Shown in pieces: positions 39,322 to 50,500 of a stretch of 64,000 nucleotides of DNA. Below the pieces are notes generated by a model. It did not search any database, was not told the origin of the DNA, and was given only the letters and a program-made list of their open reading frames with translations. Position 1 is the first letter of the stretch. Every line of letters begins with the position of its first letter. A program made the position numbers and the translations under genes. Source of the DNA: Branchiostoma floridae (taxonomy: Eukaryota > Chordata > Leptocardii > Amphioxiformes > Branchiostomatidae); contig NC_049980.1 in the NCBI RefSeq assembly GCF_000003815.2, positions 18,812,059 to 18,876,058 on the forward strand. The letters are read 5' to 3'.

Positions 39322-40006
39322 ATTGCTATGCTGAACTGACTTACATTGTGGTCTTATACATGTGGTTGTTCAATAGATTATAAGCCTTGTATAGGAAATT
39401 ACTGGTGTGTAAAGGGGAAAAAGGGGTGTTGAAAGCAGTAAATAGAGCCAGCTCTTTTCTGCTTTATTAAGCAAGATATTTTACATAATGTCAAATCTGA
39501 ATCCAGTTTACTGTAAAATACCAAGAAGGTACAACCTTGAAATACCAATATTGGGGCTTTGAAGGACCATTGGCATTGGTGACTAGGATTTGGGATAACA
39601 TTCACTTAAAAAAGAGAGGCTACCTGATAACCCAAAGTATGGCTAATTGATCTGCTGGATTCTAGTTTATGGTGCACACAAACTGTGGTCTGTGATGGTG
39701 TGGTGTGGACAAGAAGAGGGACTTGGATTGAGCTTACATTTCTCATTATCTGCTGCAAAATGACACAAAATACTACATGTAGTATGACTGAAAGCATAGG
39801 AAGTGAAGTGTTGTCAGTTAAGATAATATTTGGGCTCGATCGTTCCCTGATATCCTTCCGCTATGAATGTAAGCCTCTATGGTATTGTGTAAGTTAAGTT
39901 GCAATACCGCAAACCGTAGTTGATATGGAAAGTACGACACCAGAATTTTATTTACAATTTGCTCTATAGCTAGTATTTGCAAGGTTTTTCTCTTTGTGAC
40001 AATTTC
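39322..40006. other. between polyubiquitin and the foldback element; no gene seen
   Basis: AT-rich with no recognisable frame on either strand. Confidence 0.35.
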
Positions 40007-40015
40007 TCAATTGAT

Positions 40016-40298
40016 TACTCTCCAAGCAGAGGTTAGGCTCTGGCTGTTTTTTTTTAGTCGTTTTTATTGGGCTTTCTATTTTGTCATTTTTCATGAAGTA
40101 TGCCAGCCAAACACAGGTTTTGACACAGCAAGATGAAATACAAAATAGAAAGCCCGATAAAAAACAGCCAGAGCCTAACCTGTGCTTGGAGAGTATGGCT
40201 GGCGTACTTAAAGAAAAATGACAAAATAGAAAGCCCGATAAAAACGACTAAGAAAGACATTAAAAAACAGCCGGAGCCTAACCTTTGCTTGGAGAGTA
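40016..40298. mobile_element. 283-bp foldback/MITE with 9-bp target duplication
   Basis: Starts TACTCTCCAAGCAGAGGTT and ends with the inverse AACCTTTGCTTGGAGAGTA. The direct repeat TCAATTGAT flanks both sides (40007-40015 and 40299-40307), a clean target-site duplication. The arms extend over 90 bp through TTTTATTGGGCTTTCTATTT. A third arm in right-hand orientation ends at 40195, inside the element. No ORF. A 9-bp duplication and long arms are compatible with Mutator-like elements, but the class is inferred. Confidence 0.88.
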
Positions 40299-40704
40299 TC
40301 AATTGATATTGTCAGAAAAATCATTTCAATGGATTGCATCCTATGCTGATGTTAATAGTTATGTGAATCATTTTTGAGTTATGTGAATTGTTTTTCCCCT
40401 CTAATTTACCCAAAGAAGGGAGGTTGAAGAAACAAACTCAGCTCCTCTTATCCTTAAAAGGTTATTTTATGTCTTAAGATTCGCTGGAAGAAAGTCGTTA
40501 GACTTGAGTAATCTCCAAGCAGATCTTGCAGTGGCATAAGATAGTATCATAGGCTGGGGAAGGAGTTAAGCCGGCAGAGGACTCCTCTATGGCTAAACTT
40601 GAGGGCGTGCAGCCTCCAATTAAGACGAGAAATAAACAGGTGTGCCCCCTAAACTCCCGAGTTGTGTCTGCAATCAGTGAAAAGACCTTAGTATAGCAGA
40701 CCTT

Positions 40705-41249
40705 AGGCCACAGCAAGTAAATTTTATGGATGACATCAGCACGCGCATTAATTTTCACCTGATTTCAGAAAAAAAAGCAAGAATTTTTTTCTTCTGCAGG
40801 GATTTTCAGCATGACAATAAAGTACCGAAATGAGCAAATGTGTTGTAGCCTAATAATTGTACGCGTAGAAGTGACACTTGCAAGGTACCCAGGACTGTAG
40901 TTGTAAAAATGAAACTTATTGGATAGTTGTAAAAGTGACACCAATATGGAAGCCATGAGTGTGGTTACCAACTTTGTTGGTGATGCCAGTCTTCCACACT
41001 AGTGTCACTTTTACCACACCAGTACATGTCTTAAATACAGGAATGGATGCCTTGTTGGCTCTGATACTATAGCTATGTTTTGTTCCTTTTTATTCTTATT
41101 ACAAGAGTCATTGCAACTTCCATGGTGCCTATTCTTGAAAATGTGGCCATCTTGTTTTTTTCCACCTATCTTGTTTTTTTTTTCGCCCTATCGCACTATT
41201 TTTGCAGTCTGCAGAGGATGTCATCCATAAAATTTACTTGCTGTGGCCT
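40705..41249. mobile_element. 545-bp MITE, AGGCCACAGCAAGT terminal inverted repeats
   Basis: Left end AGGCCACAGCAAGTAAATTT then TATGGATGACATC; right end is its exact inverse (GATGTCATCCATAAAATTTA then CTTGCTGTGGCCT). Shares inner blocks with the copy at 18513-18974 in the opposite orientation. Lies upstream of RSL24D1. Confidence 0.88.
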
Positions 41250-41499
41250 TAGTAGAAAAAAATTGTTTCTGAGGCAACAGCTGGTTATTTTCCTCTGAAC
41301 AATCAGTGGTTTAGCTGGCATTGAAAGTCAGCAAACGGAGTGTAGTAAGGAAGCGACGAGATAAATGGACCAATAGAAAGAGTTAGACATGCAAATGCCT
41401 CAAAAAACGCTGTGCCGAACCCTACATCTGCTTTGATTTGTGTAGCCTCCCCCCCGAATCTAATAGAATGTTCCTCCTATGATGAATGCATTGTGGGTA

Positions 41500-41545
41500 A
41501 TAATCACTTCCGGAAAAGCTCCTGTGGGGAAGTCTTGCGAAAAAA
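41500..41545 (+). promoter_or_regulatory. RSL24D1 proximal promoter with ETS site
   Basis: No TATA box is seen. CACTTCCGGAA at 41505-41515 is a strong ETS/GABP consensus about 30 bp before the ATG, a usual arrangement for housekeeping ribosome-related genes with very short leaders. Confidence 0.5.
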
Positions 41546-44500
41546 ATGAGGGTTGAAAAGTGTTTCTTCTGTTCCAGTCCGATTTATCCTGGCCACGGGA
41601 TGCAGTTTGTTAGAAACGACTGTAAGGTAAGGTTTGGTCACATTTTGTTCCGAGGAGGCTGTACAGGAAAGAGAAGGGCACTGTCTTGTGGCATGTGCGT
41701 AGCTAGCCCCCCTCCCCCGGCGCATGGATAACATGTGCTAACTTGCTTGAAGTTCACTTTGTGTCATAACAGAAGTTAAACCAGGACAACAATAACATTA
41801 TTTATGAGAGTTGAGTTGAATTGCCCTTCGAGGAACAGGCGTATCCACACGCACACTGTAAGGCCCCTTTTTGATGTAAAAATCAAAACTGTTGTAACAG
41901 TGGGGTTCTAGCGCTGCCAAACTGACCACGCCAACAGCTCTTGAGCTTTTGGTGTTGTGGTTAGCACGTTGGATTTGTGATCCGGCTGCCCGGGTTCGGC
42001 GCGGGTTCGAATCCCGGGAGTCGGGGTGTTGTTTCTTTCTGTTCTTACTCGCCCCTCTGAATTTCTACAATGGTTCCCACGCCGGCCCTGTGAGTAACAG
42101 GCTAGTATGTGCCACACAGGGATGTCGATCTCGGAGATTCGAGGACGAATCTTGAAAAGAAAAGGGGGAGTAGTGTAACAGTGGGGTTCTAGCGCTGCCA
42201 AACTGACCACGCCAACAGCTCTTGAGCTTTTGGTGTTGTGGTTAGCACGTTGGATTTGTGATCCGGCTGCCCGGGTTCGGCGCGGGTTCGAATCCCGGGA
42301 GTCGGGGTGTTGTTTCTTTCTGTTCTTACTCGCCCCTCTGAATTTCTACACTGTTTTATATGGCTCCGCTGGCCTTGGCTTGCAACCACACTCAAACTGT
42401 TTCAGTTCGTTGAAAAGAGATCTCTCTCCCAAAGCTTTTATGAGCCAGCACAGCATAATCTTGTACCTATGTATCAGATGTGTTCTGTTTTTCCGGTAAT
42501 GGCCATGTGCCAAGGAATCAGCAATTACTGACATTATTCTTACCTGATGATACGCCATTCCAAAAGATAAATGTGGAGTGGGTTGAAGAGGTCGGATTTT
42601 ATCCAAGTTGCACCCCCTTTTTGATTTTACCCGAGTGCCCCGACTCCCCTTTGATTTAATCCAAGCGCATCAATCCCCTGTATATAATTTCATCCGAGAC
42701 CTCAACCCCCCTCTGATTTCATCCAAATTCCAAATGTGTCTATCCCCCTTTTATTTCATCCCAGTGCCCTTGTTATGTATTGTATTGTATCGTATATTAT
42801 GTAATTGTATTTGAATTTGTTTATTGTAACTGTCGCGTTCTGGCGGCCCTTCTTCGGAGTAAACAACAACAACTCGACGTGTTCGAACGGGCGGTGGCCC
42901 CGTCCGGAGAAGAGTGTTCTAGAACCGCCAGAACGCGACCAGTAATGTGATTCAAAATAAAGTCAGTCTTGTCTTGATCGTCTTACAAGTGTGACGTTTG
43001 TCTTGTGTGTCTCCGTCTTTGGTTGGTCTTCCATCCAACATTGGCGCCCAACGGTGGGATGCCGCTTTCGAGCGGCCGGACCCGTGATGAAACACCATCC
43101 TAAGGCCCTCTGCCCGCTACCGTGTCGCCCGACTCGCCCGGAGACCATCGGCCAACCGCCTGATCACCCGACAACGTCTACCATGTGTCAAGCCGTCTCC
43201 GCTCGCTGCCGCTGTCGACAGAGCCCGACTCCACTCCACCCTGACGCCGTCCGTCGCCGACCGCGTGTACACCAAGGACCCGTCCCTGGGCGCTGTCCGC
43301 GTCGATCAGAGCTACCCGTGTCACCAACCGTGAACTTTTGAGAATGAGCACCGGCGAAAACTTCTGCTGTGACCAGACCGAACTGTAAAAGGGCCTCTAC
43401 TTGCTCCAGGAAGGCCACTGAACTGTCATGCCGCAAGACCTGCGAACTTGAAATGTACTGCTGCACGATCTCCTGTCCAATGTGTTATGTATTTTGTCTG
43501 GAGAGTATTGTGATATTGAGTATTGTGGTGCTTACCTAGGGAGAACTAGAGCCTGCGGGACGACACTCCTAGGAAGAAGACTACTTTGTCCTTTGTCAGA
43601 ACCTGCGAGGTTGCTGATTGTCAAGGAAATATTGTCACGTTGATTGAATTTTGTATATTGAAACTATTTGAACTGATGCTTACCAAGTATACTAGTAGAA
43701 TCAATGACATTATTGATGCCTGCGGGGCGACTACTGCTAGTAAGACTATCCTGACCACACTGAGGGTGTGCCCACATGTATTGTTTGTGTTTTAAGATAG
43801 CGTTCTCTATGCCTTGACCGTAAGCCTGCGGGATAACGTTGATGCCTTGTTGAACCTATGCTGTGCTGTATTCTGAATTTTGACTGTATGATGCTTGCCT
43901 AAGGAGCGCTGATGTCTGCAGGACGTCTCTCCTAGGAAGATCAATGGTTGTATGATGCTCGCCTTAGGAGATAGAATGATTGCCTACGGGCTGACCCTAT
44001 TCCTAAGTGCTTAAACTTGATGTGGAAACTGCGTGTACTTGCCTAGCTAGATGTGGAAACTGTGTATTTGTAGCTACATAGAACGACTGCCTGCGGGCCG
44101 ACCCTATGGAATGTTTGATATGTCCAATGTACAGTAGTTCTGTGCCTTGAAATACTTCGAAGTGGTGAGTCCACAGAAATATTTTTAGTATTGTAAGCGA
44201 AACCTATAACTAGCTTAGACTTGATTTTAAAAGATATATGATTAGATTTGGTGAGATAACTAGCAGGTGAGGACACCTGCTAACTTGAGGGGGGAGGAAT
44301 GTTATGTATTGTATTGTATCGTATATTATGTAATTGTATTTGAATTTGTTTATTGTAACTGTCGCGTTCTGGCGGCCCTTCTTCGGAGTAAACAACAACA
44401 ACTCGACGTGTTCGAACGGGCGGTGGCCCCGTCCGGAGAAGAGTGTTCTAGAACCACCAGAACGCGACCAGTAATGTGATTCAAAATAAAGTCAGTCTTG

Positions 44501-47500
44501 TCTTGATCGTCTTACAAGTGTGACGTTTGTCTTGTGTGTCTCCGTCTTTGGTTGGTCTTCCATCCAACACCCTTATCCGCTCTTCACCCGCGCTGAACCT
44601 TGATCCTGATGTGCCAGATGCGCGTTAATCTGGGGCAGTTAAACTATTTGCCCAATCTTTTAATGCTTCGCAGGAGGGGATACTAGCACAGATTTTAAAA
44701 TGATAGCCCTGGTGCGTTTTGAAGCAGAGGCGAGGGGAGTGAGCCGGTAAAAATCCCGGAGTGAGCCGGTAAAAATCCCGGCCACTTCTAATGGTTTCAA
44801 AACAGCCGAGAGTTTGTTCAGAAAAATATCTTGCTATAATCTGTTTTGGAGCATTCATGGTGTCAGATTACTACTTGGCTAAAATGAATTTAACTATTTT
44901 TTGCACCCCTGCAAAAATAAATGAGCTTACAGTACTTTGAGATTTGAGCAAAAGAAGTAATACATCAAAACAATTACTAGGATACATTAATGTTGTAATA
45001 AGTTAACAGATGAATGATGTCCACATCAATATGACATTCACTCCATGCATATTTAACAAGTAGTTTAATGATTTTACTGTTGTAAGTTTAAGTTAAAACA
45101 TTTCTTTTCTGTCCTGTTGTAGATCTTCAGGTTTTGCCGATCAAAATGCCACAGAGCATTCAAGAAGAAGAGGAATCCTCGGAAGGTGCGCTGGACCAAG
45201 GCCTTCAGGAAAGCTGCAGGAAAAGACCTGGCTGTGGTGTGTATTTTTTTCTTTGTAGAATAGTTGTCTACTAGTATCTCAATTGCTACCTCCGGGATGT
45301 ACCACGGGGTATTGTTTTTGATTGTGTATGTGTGACTACACCTTAAGCTAAGTTATAAGTCTTTTGGGTGGATTTGTATGAATTTTGGTATGTAGTTGCT
45401 TTTTCAGTCCCCAAAGAAACTGACAATTTGGGACCTCCCTAGCAGGATGTTCAGGTACTGCAGCATTTCAGCAGGAAAACCCCTTCCTGAAGCCAACATG
45501 GTCCAACTGGCCATAGAATAAGGAAAGCAAATGGTCCATTATGGGAGGGAGATACGTTGTAGAAATAAAGTATGACACTATGAAGGTGGTACAAGGGAGC
45601 AGTGTATCTTGGTAAAGGGGATGATGCAGATTTCTGTGGAGTTTGTCATTCTAAGACTGACTGAGAGTAAGGGAGAGAATCCTGAAAGTATGAGGGCTCA
45701 GTGCCTCTGTTCCCTGTTTAAGAAAAAAAAAGTCATTTATGTTCTTATCTTGTTTTCTTATTCTAGGATGCTTCTCTGGAGTTTGAGAAGAGGAGGAATG
45801 TTCCAGCCAAGTATAACAGGGAGCAATGGAAGGACACAAGTAAGAATCTATTCTTACATCTGAGTCTGATGGATTCCAAAGCTTGTGTTCTTTAATCATT
45901 GACATGCATACAATGATGTCCATGTAATGTTATACCAATTTAGAATTGAAATGCTTGGTCTCGGTCACCATATGCAAGTGACAAGTCGCTTAAAATGCTT
46001 GTCATAAAACTCTATGGGGGGGGGGGCACTGAATTTGCACCTGCTACAATCAATGGTGAATTAAAGTGCAGTAGCTCATAGAAAAAGGCAGACCAGTTGT
46101 CTTGAATTTGGTGCATGTGTTCTACAATGCTGTTCATCCAGTGTGTCTGGCTTCAATTTGTGTTTATGCTAAGGATATTCTGTATATTTTGACTTTCTCT
46201 TCATTTGCAGTTAAGGCAATGAAAAGAGTAGAAGACATCAAGAGTAAGAGGCAGGCCCAGTTCATTCTCAACAGGTATGTTAAGTGTGTATATCTACCTG
46301 CAGTTCCAAGCCTAAATGTAAGGAGGTGCTATTATGCTGTTAGTTTACAAGCTGTGTCCCTATGTGATGCCTGATGGCTGAGTGAAAATACTGTGTAGCT
46401 ATGTGGAAAAAATAATCTTTTGGCAATGTGTGACATATTTTACTTAGTATGTGTAAGCCATGCCAATCAAATTTCTTGGCATTCAAAAAAGCAAATAAAC
46501 ATGGATACAATACCAGATGAACGAAGATGAGGAAATGAAACTGGATCAAACAGTTATATACTCCATCTAATTTTCTTCATGTTCAGAATAACCAATCCTG
46601 CATTTTTGCAAACCAGGTGAGTGTCAACTTGAGCTCTACATCCAGAGGCAGAATTGCTCACTGCTAGACAACACACGCTATGTCAACTCTTTTTAGACAG
46701 CTGTTTGACTCAAAGGTCTGTCAACCAAAGTCATGTTAGATAGGGAAAAGGTTGAACATGTTGTTTGTACTTCCAGACTGAAGAAGGGGAAGGAGCTGCA
46801 AAAGGAGGCTGATATTCGGGAGGTCAAACAGAACATCAGCCTCATCAAGTCTCCTGCTGGTAAGTCATGTCATTGTGGTGTACAAATGTGTGATTGCATC
46901 GTAGACAAGTTCTTGGGAATAAAGATCATCTTTAACGTCATGCACAAGGATGTTTGCCTGTAATTACCTCTGTGTGGGATTATCTCAAGCACCAGACTTG
47001 TTCTCAGACTTAAGCCTGTGTTTTGTCTTAACGGTTTGGGATAATCTGCGCAGACTGACTACAGAGACATACCAATAGGCTAGTTATGTTCATCAAAGAT
47101 CTTGAACGTTCTTGATACTGCTGTACTGAAACTTTATTTAAGTTAGAGGGACATAAAACGAGGCATTTGTAGCATGCTATTAAAAGTTAGTGGTGGGCAT
47201 GGAGAGTGCATCACTGACAGAAAACTGTTTTGTGTGCCAGTGCTCAAAACAGCCCAGGCGGCAACCTGAGTCAAAAACCAGGTTGGTCCATCAACATTTC
47301 AGGTTGCCTCACTCCCAGGACATTACTTTCTTCAAGTCAGCTATTCATCCATATCTTTTCTTGCAGTTACATGTAACTATGTTTATCTTGTCAAGAAATA
47401 AATACAAAAGCATATGCACGTTGGTGTGTACAAAATTTCAGGTTGCATACTTCGCTACCTGGGTTTAAAATTAAGTTGTGCCAAGCAAAACATGGTTGCA

Positions 47501-50500
47501 TTTGCAACTGTGCAAGTGTGTATTTTTAGCACTGTGTGATGGTTAATTGGTGGAGAGGTCACTGCAAGCATTAAACCACCGTAAACATTTGAATATTTGC
47601 AGGACCTCCATTAGCTGGAGCCCAGCCCCCACAGACTGTGCACATTGTAGACATTCACATTAAATGTAATCCTCCAGTCATCTACTTGGTTCTTTGTGGT
47701 AGTGGCTAATGATGTCATTAGTTTTGGATTGCCCTCATTAGACCCTTATGGTACCACTTATGGATGTCAAATGCTCTTTGAACACATACTTGTATATCTT
47801 CATGAGTTGTGAAGGACTTTTTAAATCCATGCATTTTTCCATATCTTGTTTAGTATGCAGGCCCTGTGTTACATGTAATTACATACGTAGTAATTGTCTA
47901 CCAAGAAAGTTATGTTTTGTGGTGCATGTTTCTGTGTCTATAAGTATGATTATGACATCAAAACTAGAGAAGTTGTTTATAACATTGGGTATGTTGGTAG
48001 GTACTTACAAAATGAAGAAATAATAAGATTTTGGACCCTCTAGTGGTTTTCCATGGTACTGAAGCAGAATTTTAAATCTTAATCTCTCGTTAGTGATGCA
48101 GAATCTAACTAAATAAAATTTCTTGCTAATTACAAGGAGAAGTGATTGTTGACCATAGTACTAGCTACAAAAACATATGTCAGAGTTCTGGAGCATGCTA
48201 GCAGGAGATGGCAAGTTCAGTGTAATTTTGAACACAAGAAAAATTGGACTTGCACAACTTTTCCAGCCCAATGAAGCTATTCACAGATCTCAGAATTGCT
48301 GTATTGTCCTCATATCACCCCCAGCACATTAATCTATCATGTACAACATGTATGTTAAAAGAAAAGGATGGGCATCTATTGTCTGTGTAATGTCAGGGCA
48401 CCACCTTTCAGGACACCCAATTTTGCAGCACCACATCCATTTCAGATAATGACAGTGGCCTTTTAGAACGATCTAGATGATTCATGCTCCCTCATACATC
48501 TGTACTTCGGCCAGGCCTTTCATGCAATTTGTATTAACTTTGTTTCCTTGGTATAAGTCTTCTATTCTAGAAAAAAAGAGTTCTCTTTGGCAAGGGAGCT
48601 CTCTGCTCAGAGTTTAAAAAAATATGGTGAAAGTAGGCATTCCTATGGATTTATGCCAACTTCATTATCACTCTGTATACAAACAAAATGTAGGCAAGCT
48701 ATTGGTTACCATGTGCTGCCTGAATATCATGTAGAACAGGCGGGCAAGATCTAGAGCAATTTGATCATTAGTTCTCAGATTTGTCTGCTTATTGATTAAG
48801 AAAATTTCACTGGGTACATCTTTAAGCTTGATATGTGTGTAAAAAATGTTTCCATTTATTCATTTGTAATTGTATAGTAAAAGTCGTTGGACAATGCATC
48901 TTTGATGAAGACCAATGTAATGGTATGTTGTCTATGGAAATCAAAGTTTGCATCCCATTATTATACTTTGAACTAAAAGTTAAAACACCTGTCAGCTAGA
49001 CCCGATTGGCACAAATCCAGTTGGGTTCACTTGCAACCAAATTACTAATGCTAGGGCAAATCATACCTCTTCTTTCTAACAGAAATCTGAAACCTGTTGA
49101 GGACAGTATGTTTGGCAAAAGATGAAAGCAGGTGATCTGAAAAAAAGTTTATGTTCCTTCAGGACATATTGGTTGAGTTTGACTGCAGGAAAATACAGAC
49201 TAGCTGGGACTTCTAATCTCAGGCCCAGCAGCTTGCGTGAAATTAGGTTTAGAACTGGCATTGACCTTTCGTTGTGTGGCGAACGGCACACCATCCATCA
49301 TAGATAGGGCCTTCTTCCCAGACTTACCAGTAATCTCTGTGGGTCATCACGGCAATTTGGATCCAGAAAGATTACTGTTTAAGATTAATGGAATTTTTCT
49401 TAGAATTTAGATTTAAAGACAAACAGCTGATGAGAGCATTGGTTGTCAATACTTAGGAGATTCCTATCTCTTGCTGACTGTTGTGTACAACTCCCCTGTG
49501 TCCTTGCCAAAGCTGTAACTCTTTTGTAATGGCCAGGGTGGGTAGGCCAGCATCTAGAATGGATTATTTGCAATAAACGTGTAGAGTAAGGTTCCTTTAA
49601 TGGTATAGTTCAAAGGAGCAATGTCATGAAAAATGCAGACCCCAGTCTCGGGCTTGACCTATAGTATGATGACCCCAGGTGCTGTTGGAAAGTTGGAAGC
49701 ACCAGGAACAATATAACCTGGTCTTCTTCATGGTAAACTATAGTAGCCATTAGCCAAGCTAGATTGGAAAGGTGACTCTTCACTAGTGAAAAGTACTATC
49801 GACCATTAATGATGTCATACCTGGGCCATGATAATGTTTCAGACCGTCATACGGGTGTTCTCGACCAGGTATATCGGTTGACCCAAATTGGAAGATTTAA
49901 CAGTGGGAGTTTCTTCAGCATACACACAAACCGCACATGTTTTTGTCACTTATAGTTGGCATGCGCGTTCATTTACACTGTAACAGGCTACGTTACAGCA
50001 GTAAACAGAGTGCGTCTTACCCTTCCGTGTGTATTCCCAACGCTAAGACGATCTTTGCTGCAGATTAATTTAAGCTAGCCTAGTGGTATGAAATACAATT
50101 ATAACATGTCGCCCAAGAGTAAGAAGCCAGCATTAGTGCAGGTTGAGTAACGTATGTTTCTTAGCAATAGACTGTATTTGTCTAAGTAGTGGATGGTATG
50201 TTTTTAGTAGTGGATGGTATGTTATCCGTAAGGATTGTATGTTTTCCGTAAGGATTGTACGTTTTCTGCAAGGATCATATATTTTATATAAGGATTGCAT
50301 GTTGTCCATAAGCATGGTAGGAATAGCCGGTATGTAAGCACTGCTGGGTATCCTGCATCATCCATTCCAGGTGTCCCACGAATCAGATTGCTTACCTGCT
50401 GTTGACGATCCCGGCATTGGTTAGGCTGGTACCTCGTGTGCAACAAAATACTTTTAGTACGCAGTGTTGTATTCTATATTTACAGACAGCGGTCCAGCAG

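Larger units (their letters stand above)
41893..42350 (+). mobile_element. TRIM: miniature LTR retrotransposon with tRNA-like LTRs
   Basis: Two apparently identical 177-bp direct repeats (41893-42069, 42174-42350), each starting TGTAACA and ending TCTACA, flanked by the 4-bp repeat CTGT (41889-41892, 42351-42354). Only 104 bp lie between them: a putative primer-binding site TGGTTCCCACGCCGG (42071-42085), one base after the 5' LTR, and a purine tract AAAAGAAAAGGGGGAG just before the 3' LTR. There is no coding capacity. This is the layout of terminal-repeat retrotransposons in miniature, which need the enzymes of another element. Each LTR contains a tRNA-like sequence (separate entries). Identical LTRs indicate a recent insertion. 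It lies in RSL24D1 intron 1 in the sense direction. Confidence 0.88.

Noticed and set aside
41949-42030. Functional tRNA gene
   Set aside because: D and anticodon arms and a B box are present, but no acceptor stem pairs and the T stem is broken; both copies are parts of LTRs.
41908-42499. Repeated open frames of 60-100 codons
   Set aside because: They fall in the TRIM LTRs; the repetition is that of the LTRs and no protein family is recognised.
42991-43466. Possible gag-like frame in the 1.8-kb LTR element
   Set aside because: Frames on both strands are short, Arg/Pro-rich by composition and lack any capsid, zinc-knuckle or protease motif.
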